64,000 bases of DNA from Rhodoferax sp. (GTDB lineage: Bacteria; Pseudomonadota; Gammaproteobacteria; Burkholderiales; Burkholderiaceae_C): assembly GCA_031291295.1 (NCBI GenBank), contig JARLJI010000244.1, positions 55,078 through 119,077 on the forward strand, read 5' to 3'. The translations under genes were made by a program, and so were the position numbers. Below, piece after piece: positions 34,727 through 43,355 of this stretch. The notes beneath the pieces are model-generated. The model did not search any database. It was not told the origin of the DNA and saw only the letters and a program-made list of their open reading frames with translations. Numbering within the stretch: the first letter of the stretch is position 1; each line of letters starts with the position of its first letter.

Positions 34727-34751
34727 TGTAATATCACAATGGCATATTACA
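34727..34751. promoter_or_regulatory. vapBC module 3 operator
   Basis: Perfect 8-bp arms TGTAATAT and ATATTACA separated by 9 bp, just upstream of vapB and ending 6 bp from the rmlB stop. Likely operator giving module 3 its own promoter inside the glycan operon. Confidence 0.75.
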
Positions 34752-34757
34752 TCAGAA

Positions 34758-35840
34758 TCAAATCACCGTCTGCGCGGATGTATTGCTGGCGTACTGGGTG
34801 TGTATCCACTCCCGGTAAGCACCGCTTTGCACATGGGCCACCCAGTCAGGGTTGGCCAGATACCACTGCACGGTCTTGCGGATACCGGTCTCGAAGGTCT
34901 CGGCCGGGCGCCAGGCAAGTTCGCGCTCGATCTTGCTGGCGTCGATCGCGTAGCGGCGGTCATGGCCGGGGCGGTCCCGGACGTAGGCGATTTGCGCGCG
35001 GTAACGGTTGCCATGGGCGGCGGGGCGCAGCTCGTCGAGCAGGGCGCACACGGTGTGCACGATCTCCAGGTTGGGGTTTTCGTTCCAGCCGCCCACGTTG
35101 TAGGTTTCGCCCGGCCGGCCCGCCTCCAGCACGCGCCGGATGGCGCTGCAGTGGTCCTTGACATACAGCCAGTCGCGCACCTGCTGGCCGTCGCCATACA
35201 CCGGCAAGGGTTTGCCGGCCAAGGCGTTGACGATCATCAAGGGGATGAGTTTTTCCGGGAAGTGGTACGGGCCGTAGTTGTTGGAGCAGTTGGTGGTGAG
35301 CACCGGCAGGCCATAGGTGTGGTGGTAGGCGCGCACCAGATGGTCGCTGGCGGCCTTGCTGGCGCTGTACGGGCTGTTGGGCTCGTAGGGATGCGTTTCG
35401 GTGAAGGCCGGCTCGGTCGGGGCGAGGGACCCGTAGACCTCATCGGTGGAGACATGCAGGAAACGAAAGGCGGTCTTGGCATTGGCTTCAAGACCGTTCC
35501 ACCAGGCGCGCACGGATTCCAGCAATGCGAAGGTGCCGACGATGTTGGTCTGGATGAATTCCGCTGGGCCTTGGATGGAGCGGTCCACATGCGACTCGGC
35601 GGCAAAGTTGACGATGGCGCGCGGCCGGTGCTGCTCCAGCAGGCTGGCGGTTAGCGCCGCATCGCCAATGTCGCCCTGCACAAAGACGTGACGCGCGTCA
35701 CCCTGCAGCGAGGCCAGGTTTTCGCGATTGCCGGCGTAGGTGAGTTTGTCGAGATTGAGGACCGGCTCATCGTGCGCTGCCAGCCAGTCCAGAACAAAAT
35801 TGGCGCCGATAAAGCCGGCGCCGCCGGTAACCAGAATCAT
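34758..35840 (-). CDS. rmlB: dTDP-glucose 4,6-dehydratase
   Basis: Second enzyme of dTDP-rhamnose synthesis, 360 aa, also feeding the VioA/VioB-like branch. Seen: [80 protein letters not shown] (with the catalytic Asp-Glu), [44 protein letters not shown] and [18 protein letters not shown]. The track start at 36047 is a read-through; ATG 35840 is the canonical start. It is the promoter-proximal gene of the glycan cluster. Confidence 0.97.
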   Translation of the reverse strand: MILVTGGAGFIGANFVLDWLAAHDEPVLNLDKLTYAGNRENLASLQGDARHVFVQGDIGDAALTASLLEQHRPRAIVNFAAESHVDRSIQGPAEFIQTNIVGTFALLESVRAWWNGLEANAKTAFRFLHVSTDEVYGSLAPTEPAFTETHPYEPNSPYSASKAASDHLVRAYHHTYGLPVLTTNCSNNYGPYHFPEKLIPLMIVNALAGKPLPVYGDGQQVRDWLYVKDHCSAIRRVLEAGRPGETYNVGGWNENPNLEIVHTVCALLDELRPAAHGNRYRAQIAYVRDRPGHDRRYAIDASKIERELAWRPAETFETGIRKTVQWYLANPDWVAHVQSGAYREWIHTQYASNTSAQTVI

Positions 35841-35896
35841 GGGGGGTCCCTGTCGAATTGCCCGAATAAAAATAATCCGGAATGTCTTTTCCCTGA

Positions 35897-37255
35897 TTAT
35901 CGCCGCCGGCCACGCGGCGTCAGGCCGGCAAAAGCCGTATCGTGCCCCAGCAGCCAGTCGGGCGCCAAGTGAAGCTGTATCTCGGGCGGCAGTGTGCCAC
36001 CCTTGGGCGGATTGAGTGTGATGAGCTGTAACGCGGCCTCGGGCCAATCAGGAGCAGCGTCCTGCAGTGCACGCACTTCGCGCGCCAGGGTGTCGGGGTT
36101 GTCGAGCTCGGCGCAGACTTGAATCAGGGCTTCGCCGCCGGCCGGACCACGCGCATAAAAGTCCACCTCGAAACCGGCAGGCGTGCGCACGTAGCTCACT
36201 TGGGCGCCGCGGCGCTGCAGTTCGTGCAGGACCGCCGTTTCGAGTGCATGGCCCACATTGGCCCTGCCTGAGCGATCAAACAGCGCCATCAGCCCTGTGT
36301 CCACGGGGTACACCTTGCGCGGATTGACCTGCCGGCGGCGCTCGGAGTCCGTGGCAAGGTCGAGGCTGCACAACAGAAAGGCATCTTCCAGGTGCGCGAG
36401 GTAGCTGTGCAAGGTGTCCTTGCCCACCGCCACGCCACGCGACTTGAGGTCCGCATGGAACTTGTTGATGCTGAAAGCACCGGCAGCATTGCCCAGAAGT
36501 TGCCGCACCATCCAGTGCAGTACCTGGGGCTGGCTGAGGTTATGGCGCTCCACCACGTCGCGCAATAGCACGACATCGACATAGGTGCGCAGCAGTTCAA
36601 ACCGGTTGCGCGCATCGAGCCCCTGCGCTTCGGGGAACCCGCCTTGGGCCAGGTAGTCGAGCAAGTCTTTGTCGAGCTGCGAGCGTTCGGCCTTGGTCAT
36701 GCGGCCTGTCGGCTTTTGCGGTTCGCGGCCGGCGTGGCGCAGCATTTCACGAAAGCTGAACGGAAAAACAACCGCCTCCATGGCTCTGCCACGCATGCTG
36801 GTGGCGACTTCACGCGAGAGCAGGCGGGCGGACGAACCAGAGAGGAAGAGGTCGATGTTCTCGCTGTCGAGCAGGCGCCGCGCAAACAGCTCCCAACCGG
36901 GCACCAGCTGAATTTCATCCAAAAAGAAACTGGCCCGGCGCGCATCGCGCCAGGTGGGATTGAGCTGATAGAACGCTTCGACAAGGAGGTCAAGATCCTG
37001 AACCTGCAGGTCGGCCAGGCGCTCGTCTTCAAAACTGAAATAGAGCAAACCCTCGCGCGGCGTGCCGCTGGCATGGCGATCGGCAAGAATTTGCCACAGC
37101 AGGCTGGTTTTGCCGGCCCTTCGCATCCCGATCACGGCCGTCGCCTTGCCTTTGACGGCGGGCAGCCAGACATCCCGGCGCGTCAGCACGGGGGGCGCTG
37201 CGGCTTGCGCGTCAATGATTTTTTGGCGGATGACGGGGCGAAATTGACTTTCCAT
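35897..37255 (-). CDS. AAA-family ATPase with DUF4143 domain
   Basis: P-loop ATPase of 452 aa of the AAA_14 plus DUF4143 type, common in prokaryotic genomes but without an established role. Seen: Walker [16 protein letters not shown] (about residues 46-60), Walker [23 protein letters not shown], sensor-like [22 protein letters not shown] and [11 protein letters not shown]. The C-terminal DUF4143 part has [38 protein letters not shown] and, near the end, a PD-(D/E)xK-like [26 protein letters not shown] 37255 has no Shine-Dalgarno and abuts a palindrome, suggesting a very short or absent leader. Gene order places it upstream of rmlB, same strand, with a 56-bp gap. Confidence 0.87.
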   Translation of the reverse strand: MESQFRPVIRQKIIDAQAAAPPVLTRRDVWLPAVKGKATAVIGMRRAGKTSLLWQILADRHASGTPREGLLYFSFEDERLADLQVQDLDLLVEAFYQLNPTWRDARRASFFLDEIQLVPGWELFARRLLDSENIDLFLSGSSARLLSREVATSMRGRAMEAVVFPFSFREMLRHAGREPQKPTGRMTKAERSQLDKDLLDYLAQGGFPEAQGLDARNRFELLRTYVDVVLLRDVVERHNLSQPQVLHWMVRQLLGNAAGAFSINKFHADLKSRGVAVGKDTLHSYLAHLEDAFLLCSLDLATDSERRRQVNPRKVYPVDTGLMALFDRSGRANVGHALETAVLHELQRRGAQVSYVRTPAGFEVDFYARGPAGGEALIQVCAELDNPDTLAREVRALQDAAPDWPEAALQLITLNPPKGGTLPPEIQLHLAPDWLLGHDTAFAGLTPRGRRR

Positions 37256-37285
37256 AAGGGACAATTCTATATTGAATTGTCCTTT
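37256..37285. promoter_or_regulatory. Palindromic promoter/operator of the DUF4143 ATPase gene
   Basis: Arms GGACAATTC and GAATTGTCC (9 bp, perfect, extended by AAG/CTTT) around TATATT, immediately before the ATG. A TATAGA -10-like hexamer lies on the minus strand 10 bp before the start codon, so transcription could begin at or within a few bases of the ATG. Confidence 0.7.
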
Positions 37286-37324
37286 ATATAAGGATGAATA
37301 AGCGCCTTAGCGGCCGATTCAACC

Positions 37325-39310
37325 TCAGAAATGAATCCCCCGCATCATCTGCTGCATGGCCACCGCCTCGGCCGACAGCTGTGGCTTGGCGCCCTTCTCG
37401 CCCTTGGCAGCAGAGGAGTCGGGGAACATGCGAAAGCTGGTGTTCATGGCGATCTGGGCCACGCGCGGCACCAGCGCGTGCAGCACCTGGCCTGCGATGC
37501 CCAGGCGGGTCGCCACGCGCACCGGCTTGAAGATGCAGGCCTGCGCCACCAGGTCGGCGGCTTCTTCGGGGCTCAGCGTGGGCACGTTGTTGTACAGATT
37601 CGTGGGCGCGATCATGGGCGTGCGCACCAGCGGCATGTTGATGGTGCTGAAGGTAATGCCCTGGTCCGCAAACTCGCTGGAGGCGCAGCGCGTCCAGGCG
37701 TCCAGTGCCGATTTGGAGGCCACATAGGCCGAGAAGCGCGGCGCATTGGTCAGCACGCCGATCGAGCTGATGTTGACCACATGACCCTTGCGTTTGGCCA
37801 CCATGCCGGGTAGCAGACCCATGGTGATGCGCAGGCAGCCAAAGTAGTTGAGCTGCATGGTGCGCTCGAAATCGTGAAAGCGGTCGTAGCTGGCCTCGAT
37901 GGCGCGGCGGATGGAGCGCCCGGCGTTGTTGATGAGGAAGTCCACGCCGCCATGGTTGTCCACCAACAGTCGCACAAAGCGGTCGCAGTCCGCCATGTCG
38001 GCGATGTCGGCCGTGTAGGCCACGAACTCATGTCCCTGGGCCCGGGCTTCCTTGCAGGCTTCGTCGAGCTTGTCCTGGTCGCGCCCGCAAATGACGGTGA
38101 TGGCGCCTGCCTCGGCAAACTTGTGCGCGGCGGCCAGGCCGATGCCCGATGAGCCGCCCGTGACCAGCACGACCTTGCCGCCCACCGTGCCCCTGAGCGA
38201 GTGGTCGATGTGCAGGTCCGGGTCGAGGTGCCGCTCCCAGTAATCCCACAGCCGCCACGCGTAGTCCTTGAGATGCGGGCATGCTATGCCCGAGCCCTTG
38301 AGTGCGGCCAGGGTGTCGCGGCAGTCGAAGCGCGTGGGGTAGTTCACGAAGGTGAACATGTCCTCGGGCAGGCCCAGGTCCTTCATGATGGCGTTGCGGA
38401 TGCGGCGCACCGGCGCCAGCGCCATCAGGCTCTTTTTGACACCGCGCGGAATGAAGCCCAGCAGCGCCGCATTCACGAACAGGTTCATCTTGGGCGCATG
38501 GGCGGCGCGGCTGAAGATGTCAAGCACATCGCCCACGCGGTAGCCCTGCGGGTCGACCAGGTGGAAGCACTTTTTGGCGATGGCGGTCTTGTGGCTGATG
38601 TGGTCCAGCGCATCCACCACAAAATCCACCGGCACGATGTTGATGCGCCCGCCCTCCAGGCCCACCATCGGCATCCACGGCGGCAGCAGCTGGCGCAGGC
38701 GCTGGATCAGCTTGAAGAAGTAGTACGGCCCGTCGATCTTGTCCATCTCGCCGGTGGTGCTGTCGCCCACCACCATCGCCGGCCGGTACACGCTCCAGGG
38801 CACCTTGCACTCCTTGCGCACGATTTTTTCGCTCTCGTGCTTGGTCATGAAATACGGGTGGTCGACGTTCTCGGCCTCGTCGAACATGTCCTCGCGGAAC
38901 ACGCCCTCGTACAGGCCGGCCGCCGCAATCGACGACACATGGTGGACGTGCCCTGCGTCAATCGCCTTGGCGAATTCGACGGTGTTGCGCGTGCCTTCGA
39001 TGTTGACGGCGATCTGGCTGGCCTCGTCGGCACTCAGGTCGTAGACCGCGGCCAGGTGGTAGAAGTGGTCGATCTGGCCCTTGAGCTTTTTGACGGCGTC
39101 GGCCGCGACCCCGAGCTTTTTGCTGGTCAGGTCGCCAAACACCGGAATCACCCGGGCCGCGCCGGCGCCCCAGAACTCGCGCAGCCCCGCGACCTTGGCC
39201 TCGCTCTCCTTGCGGATCAGGAAGTAGACCACCGAGCCTTTGCGCTCCAGCAGTTTCTTGACGAGGCGTTTGCCAATGAAGCCGGTGGCGCCGGTAACGA
39301 AATACTGCAT
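37325..39310 (-). CDS. Two-domain fatty acyl-CoA reductase (alcohol-forming type)
   Basis: Protein of 661 aa with two tandem reductase domains. The N-terminal half is an NAD(P)-binding fatty-acyl-reductase domain: QYFVTGATGFIGKRLVKKLLER, HLAAVYDLSADE, VHHVSSIAAAGLYEG, YFMTKHESEK (YxxxK), VYRPAMVVGDSTTG. The C-terminal half (from about 370) is a classical SDR: VVLVTGGSSGIGLAAAHKF, INNAGRSIRRAI, YVASKSALDAW. Length and order match the 660-aa acyl-CoA reductases of Marinobacter (Maqu_2220 type) and related mycobacterial proteins, which reduce acyl-CoA or fatty aldehyde to fatty alcohol. ATG 39310 has GGAG upstream. Divergent from the phasin gene and 2.4 kb from a wax-ester synthase-type gene. 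Direct alcohol formation is inferred. Confidence 0.88.
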   Translation of the reverse strand: MQYFVTGATGFIGKRLVKKLLERKGSVVYFLIRKESEAKVAGLREFWGAGAARVIPVFGDLTSKKLGVAADAVKKLKGQIDHFYHLAAVYDLSADEASQIAVNIEGTRNTVEFAKAIDAGHVHHVSSIAAAGLYEGVFREDMFDEAENVDHPYFMTKHESEKIVRKECKVPWSVYRPAMVVGDSTTGEMDKIDGPYYFFKLIQRLRQLLPPWMPMVGLEGGRINIVPVDFVVDALDHISHKTAIAKKCFHLVDPQGYRVGDVLDIFSRAAHAPKMNLFVNAALLGFIPRGVKKSLMALAPVRRIRNAIMKDLGLPEDMFTFVNYPTRFDCRDTLAALKGSGIACPHLKDYAWRLWDYWERHLDPDLHIDHSLRGTVGGKVVLVTGGSSGIGLAAAHKFAEAGAITVICGRDQDKLDEACKEARAQGHEFVAYTADIADMADCDRFVRLLVDNHGGVDFLINNAGRSIRRAIEASYDRFHDFERTMQLNYFGCLRITMGLLPGMVAKRKGHVVNISSIGVLTNAPRFSAYVASKSALDAWTRCASSEFADQGITFSTINMPLVRTPMIAPTNLYNNVPTLSPEEAADLVAQACIFKPVRVATRLGIAGQVLHALVPRVAQIAMNTSFRMFPDSSAAKGEKGAKPQLSAEAVAMQQMMRGIHF

Positions 39311-39534
39311 GGGGCTCTCCAGTTAGTTGCTGCATTCTTGCCGAAAGCGTGGCACTGCCGGTTCAGCACAAACCCGTGGAAACCCTGAAGGCCAGCCCCC
39401 GGCAGGTGACCATGGGGGGTGCTTTTAGTCAGCCCCCCCTAGACCAAAGCCGTTCCCAGCGACTAAAGTCCTTTCACGTACCGGGTTGCGATCTGCACCG
39501 GCGCTTTGATTCACCGATCTGTCTGGAGAACCCC

Positions 39535-40035
39535 ATGGTCAAGAAACTACAAAAACTGAGCGCCGACAAAAATACCGGGGCCCAACTCGCTGGCACGGTG
39601 AAGGATTCGGCCCAGCAAATCTGGCTGGCCGGCCTGGGCGCCTTCGCCAAGGCGCAGGAAGAAGGCGGCAAGGTATTTGAAACCCTCGTCAAGGAAGGCC
39701 TGAGCATCCAGCGCAAGACGCAATCGGCGGCCGAAGAAAAAATCTCCGAAGCCACGAACCGCATGGCCAGCCTGGCCAACGACATTTCGGCCAAGGCCAC
39801 GGGTAAGTGGGACAAACTGGAAAACATCTTTGAAGACCGCGTGGCCAAGGCCCTGAATGCGCTGGGCGTGCCGTCCGCCAAGGACATCGACGTCCTGATC
39901 GCCCGCATTGACGAGCTGAACGAGAACGTGCAAAAGCTGTCGCGCAAGGCCGCTGCTGCGCCCAAGACAACGGCCAGCGGCGCCGCCAAACCAGCCGCCA
40001 AACGCGCGACATCGCGCGGTACCGCGGCGCGCTGA
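39535..40035 (+). CDS. Phasin family protein (granule-associated, PhaF/PhaI-like)
   Basis: Granule-surface protein of 166 aa. Seen: QIWLAGLGAFAKAQEEGGKVFETLVKEG, the typical phasin amphipathic helix, then a long heptad-like helical segment (KWDKLENIFEDRVAKALNALGVPSAKDIDVLIARIDELNENVQKLSRK). An Ala/Lys/Thr-rich basic tail (KTTASGAAKPAAKRATSRGTAAR) follows, like the histone-H1-like tail of PhaF. Phasins coat polyhydroxyalkanoate granules; here the neighbours deal with wax ester/TAG as well. ATG 39535 is preceded by TGGAGA; the track start at 39349 is rejected because the upstream part has no phasin character. A hairpin terminator follows. Confidence 0.92.
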   Translation: MVKKLQKLSADKNTGAQLAGTVKDSAQQIWLAGLGAFAKAQEEGGKVFETLVKEGLSIQRKTQSAAEEKISEATNRMASLANDISAKATGKWDKLENIFEDRVAKALNALGVPSAKDIDVLIARIDELNENVQKLSRKAAAAPKTTASGAAKPAAKRATSRGTAAR

Positions 40036-40080
40036 TTGGCATCACGTGCATCATCCCGGGCCACGCCGGGGTTTTCAGCA

Positions 40081-40104
40081 AAGGGCGCTCGGCGCCTTTT
40101 TTTG
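40081..40104 (+). terminator. Rho-independent terminator after phasin gene
   Basis: AAAGGGCGC-TCG-GCGCC followed by seven T, 45 bp downstream of the phasin stop. Confidence 0.8.
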
Positions 40105-40237
40105 CGCCCGTTCGTTTTGCCGCAGTGCAGCAATTTCGTGCCCGTCCGCGCTCTACACTGAGCGGCTATGCCTTTCTTCAGGACTGCGTTGAAGGGACTC
40201 GGTTAGTGTAGAAACACAAAAAAAGGGGTAGACATTC

Positions 40238-40900
40238 ATGGCGAAAAAGGCGCCACGCCGCACCGCAGAGCGCATTCTGGAGGTCACGCTCGAGCTGTTC
40301 AACCGGTTTGGTGAACCCAATGTCTCGACCACGCTGATCTCGGCCGAGCTGAACATCAGCCCGGGCAACCTGTATTACCACTACCCGGCCAAGGACGAAC
40401 TGATCAACTCGCTGTTCGATCGCTACGAGCGGGCTCTGGGCGAACTGCTGGGCGCCAGCGACGGTGTGCGCGACGTGGAAGATGCCTGGTTCTTCATGCA
40501 CACACTGTTCGAGCTGATCTGGCAGTACCGCTTCCTGTACCGCGACCTGAACGACCTGCTGAGCAAGAATCGGCGGCTGGAGACCCACTTCCAGTGGGTG
40601 CTGAAAAACAAGACCCGGGCCATCACCACCATGCTGGACGGCATGAGCCGTACCGGCGTGGTCAATATCGACTCGCGCGAGGTCGAAGCCACGGCCACCA
40701 GCATGGTGGTGGTGCTGACCTACTGGCTGAGCTTTGAATACGTGCGCGACCCGCGCAAGGCGCTGGAGCCCGAGCACGCGCAGATGGCGCTGCTGCGGGG
40801 TGCGCATCACGTACTGAATTTGCTGATCCCTTACCTGGAACCGGGTCAGCGCATGCACCTGCTGAACCTGGTCGGGGCGTATGGCAAGAACGACAATTGA
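40238..40900 (+). CDS. TetR/AcrR family transcriptional regulator
   Basis: TetR-type regulator of 220 aa. The DNA-binding domain is RRTAERILEVTLELFNRFGEPNVSTTLISAELNISPGNLYYHYPAKDELINSLF. The ligand domain includes FFMHTLFELIWQYRFLYRDLNDLLSKNRRLETHFQWVLKNKT, which fits the C-terminal domain of regulators of fatty-acid metabolism genes. ATG 40238 is preceded by an AAAGGGG-type site. It is followed 13 bp later by the TPR-like gene and lies amid phasin, fatty acyl reductase and wax-ester synthase genes, so control of storage-lipid genes is plausible. No clear palindrome was found in the 200 bp upstream. Confidence 0.9.
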   Translation: MAKKAPRRTAERILEVTLELFNRFGEPNVSTTLISAELNISPGNLYYHYPAKDELINSLFDRYERALGELLGASDGVRDVEDAWFFMHTLFELIWQYRFLYRDLNDLLSKNRRLETHFQWVLKNKTRAITTMLDGMSRTGVVNIDSREVEATATSMVVVLTYWLSFEYVRDPRKALEPEHAQMALLRGAHHVLNLLIPYLEPGQRMHLLNLVGAYGKNDN

Positions 40901-40913
40901 CAAGGAGAAGATG

Positions 40914-41699
40914 ATGGCCAAATGGACTGCTTTCCCCCACGCGGGCGACTACGACTTCGACGCCGCCAGCGTGAAGAAAAACTGGGCGCGCCTGCATGCC
41001 GGCGACAGCGAGCCGCTGCCATCGGATGCGAAGGTGCTGGCCGCCTGGGTCCTGTTCCACAACGGCGAATTCCAGAAGGCCGCCGAAGCGGGCCTGAAGG
41101 TCTTTGATGCGGGACAGAGCGCCGGCATCACCGTGGCCAACAAGGCCACCTGCATCTACGCCAACTACCTCGAGAAAAAGGAGAAAACCAAGCTCGAGCT
41201 GTTCATGGAAGCTGCTGGGCGGGCCGAGGCTCAAGCGGCCGCCGACCCCAAGAACGCCAACGCCTGGTACTGGCAAGCCTATGCGCTGGGCCGCTACAGC
41301 CAGGGCATCAGCGTGGCCAAGGCACTGGCGCAAGGCCTGGGCGGCAAGGTCAAGGCGGCGCTGGAACAGACCATCAAGCTGCAGCCCAAACATGCCGACG
41401 CGCATATTGCGCTGGGCTCGTTCCACGCCGAAGTGATCGACAAGGTCGGCTCGCTGATCGGCGGCATGACCTATGGCGCCAAGAAGGACACTGGCCTCAA
41501 GCTGTTCCAGGAAGCGCTCAAGCTGAATCCGGGTTCGGCCATTGCGATGATCGAGTACGCCAACGGCATGGTCATGCTCGATGGCGACAAGAAAATGAAG
41601 GAAGCCACCAAGCTGTACGAACAGGCGGCTGCGTCCAAGCCGATGGATGCGATGGAGCGGCTGGACGTGGAGTTGGCGAAGGCCGAGCTGGAGGATTGA
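40914..41699 (+). CDS. TPR-like repeat protein of unknown function
   Basis: Soluble 261-aa protein with helical repeats resembling tetratricopeptide units: AKVLAAWVLFHNGEFQKAAEAGLKVFDAG, KNANAWYWQAYALGRYSQG, KAALEQTIKLQPKHADAHIALGSFHAEVID, LKLFQEALKLNPGSAIAMIEYANGMVML and MKEATKLYEQAAASKPMDAMERLDVELAKAELE. No signal peptide. AAGGAG at 40902 favours ATG 40914 (or the adjacent 40911). Operonic with the upstream TetR gene. I do not recognise a named family; a scaffold or chaperone-like role on granules is only a guess from context. Confidence 0.85.
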   Translation: MAKWTAFPHAGDYDFDAASVKKNWARLHAGDSEPLPSDAKVLAAWVLFHNGEFQKAAEAGLKVFDAGQSAGITVANKATCIYANYLEKKEKTKLELFMEAAGRAEAQAAADPKNANAWYWQAYALGRYSQGISVAKALAQGLGGKVKAALEQTIKLQPKHADAHIALGSFHAEVIDKVGSLIGGMTYGAKKDTGLKLFQEALKLNPGSAIAMIEYANGMVMLDGDKKMKEATKLYEQAAASKPMDAMERLDVELAKAELED

Positions 41700-41714
41700 G
41701 GGGCCTCGCCCCTC
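41698..41714. terminator. Hairpin between convergent genes
   Basis: GAGGGGC-CTC-GCCCCTC, a perfect 7-bp stem overlapping the TPR gene stop and 6 bp from the end of the convergent acyltransferase gene. No T-run, so terminator function is uncertain. Confidence 0.4.
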
Positions 41715-41720
41715 GCTCAA

Positions 41721-43253
41721 TCACTCCTCCCACGGCAGCATCAGCGTCACCATCGAGAGCTTGGCAAACTCGGGCTCGAACTCGTCGATGATGGCCTGCG
41801 GGTCGGGGCACAGGGTGGCGTCGGTGATGACGCCGAACTGCACGCCGCCGCCATAGCTCAAGATGGACACGCCCAGCCCGACGGAGCCCGACTGCGGCAC
41901 CCAGAACATGTTCTGCTCGATGGTGGCGCCGCAGAACTTGAGCTTGTCCTTGGGGCCCGGCACATTGGTCACGACGGCCGTGGTCTTCTTGCCGAACAGG
42001 TTGAGCATGGCGTCCTGCGCCGGCTTGACCAGCAGCCCCGCCACCGCCAGCAGGCCGAAGGCCAGCAGCGGCTGGTAGCTGCCCTTCATCTGGCCCATGC
42101 GGCGGCGCACCTCGTAGATGCGCTCGATCGGATTGTCTATGCCGATGGGCAGCACCAGCGGCGCCAGACCAAAACGGTTGCCCAGCTCGTAGGCCTGCCC
42201 GATCGGGCGCAGGTTGACCGGCACCATGGCGCGGATCTCCTGGCCCGCGACATCGTCACCCTTGGCCTTGAGGTATTCGCCGATGGCGCCCGCCACGCAG
42301 CTCAGCAGCACATCGTTGATGGAACAGTTGAGTGCCTTGCCGACGGCCTTGACCTCCTCGAGTGGAATCGGCTGGCACCAGGCCACGCGCTTGGTGGTGC
42401 CGGGCTGGCCCTTGAGCCGGGTCCTGGAGTCGTCGGGCATCAGCGCCAGCGCCGCCAGGTCGCTGGTCACCTGGTAGGCTATCCGGGCCGCGTCCAGCGT
42501 GTCGCTCAGACCTTTTTGCGGCTCGCGCAGCATCTCCAGGGATCGGACCACACCGTCGCCGGCGCGGCCCAGCGCCCGCACGGCCAGGCTGGTCAACGGC
42601 TTGATCAGAGTGTCGGCGAGCCAGTCCTCGGCGCCCTCCAGTCCGCCGCGAGGGGCGGCTTTGGCCTTGTGCTCGGGCGGCGCCGTGCCGCCATCGACCA
42701 GCGACTGGGTCACCGAGATCAGCGCAATGCCGTCGGCAATGCAATGGTGGATGCGCACCACCAGCGCCGAGCCGCCCTGATAGTGCGGCACCAGATGAAA
42801 TTGCCACAGCGGATGCTTGCGGTCGAGCGGCTGCATGACCAGCTGCGCGACCCGGTCCTGCAGCGCCTCCTGCTCGTGCCCTTTGGGCTTTTTGGGCAGG
42901 TGCTCGACCACCACGTGATGGGCCATGTCGAAATCACGGTCCACGACCCAGGTGGCGCCGGCCGTGTCTTCGACCACGCGCTGGGTAAAACGGGGGTACT
43001 TGAGCAGCCGCTCCTCGATGCGCGCGCGCAGCGCATCATGCGTGATGCCGGGGCGCAGCACCCAGATGCCCACGATCATCATCAGGTTGCTGGGCGAGTC
43101 CATGCGCAGCCAGGCGGTGTCGACCTTGCTCATGCGTTCGCCCGACAGGCCCAGCATGCCGCTGGCGGCCCGGGTCACGTTTTTCTGCACGACGCCGGCG
43201 GTCTTGCGTGTGGCTTTTTTCGCCGCTTCGGCGTTGACTATGCGGGTGACCAT
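41721..43253 (-). CDS. Wax ester synthase / acyl-CoA:diacylglycerol acyltransferase (WS/DGAT)
   Basis: WS/DGAT-family acyltransferase of 510 aa that esterifies fatty alcohols or diacylglycerol with acyl-CoA at the membrane or granule surface. Seen: SKVDTAWLRMDSPSNLMMIVGIWVL at the domain start, the catalytic HHxxxDG in VVRIHHCIADGIALISV, PLDRKHPLWQFHLV, LNCSINDVLLSCVAGAIGEYL (ND motif), VPVNLRP and the C-terminal DUF1298-like NVPGPKDKLKFCGATIEQNMFWVPQSGSVGLGVSILSYGGGVQFGV. A 35-residue basic/Ala-rich N-terminal extension (AKKATRKTAGVVQK) is extra. ATG 43253 has GGTGGAG upstream; the longer track ORF runs across the promoter. Divergent from the acyl-CoA-binding protein gene. Confidence 0.94.
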   Translation of the reverse strand: MVTRIVNAEAAKKATRKTAGVVQKNVTRAASGMLGLSGERMSKVDTAWLRMDSPSNLMMIVGIWVLRPGITHDALRARIEERLLKYPRFTQRVVEDTAGATWVVDRDFDMAHHVVVEHLPKKPKGHEQEALQDRVAQLVMQPLDRKHPLWQFHLVPHYQGGSALVVRIHHCIADGIALISVTQSLVDGGTAPPEHKAKAAPRGGLEGAEDWLADTLIKPLTSLAVRALGRAGDGVVRSLEMLREPQKGLSDTLDAARIAYQVTSDLAALALMPDDSRTRLKGQPGTTKRVAWCQPIPLEEVKAVGKALNCSINDVLLSCVAGAIGEYLKAKGDDVAGQEIRAMVPVNLRPIGQAYELGNRFGLAPLVLPIGIDNPIERIYEVRRRMGQMKGSYQPLLAFGLLAVAGLLVKPAQDAMLNLFGKKTTAVVTNVPGPKDKLKFCGATIEQNMFWVPQSGSVGLGVSILSYGGGVQFGVITDATLCPDPQAIIDEFEPEFAKLSMVTLMLPWEE

Positions 43254-43355
43254 GGAATCTCCACCGTTCTTTGGGTTATGGTTACCCGTAAGATACCGCG
43301 CAGCGACCACTTGCGGTAGATGTTTTACCCACCCTACGACCCGAAGGAGCATGCC

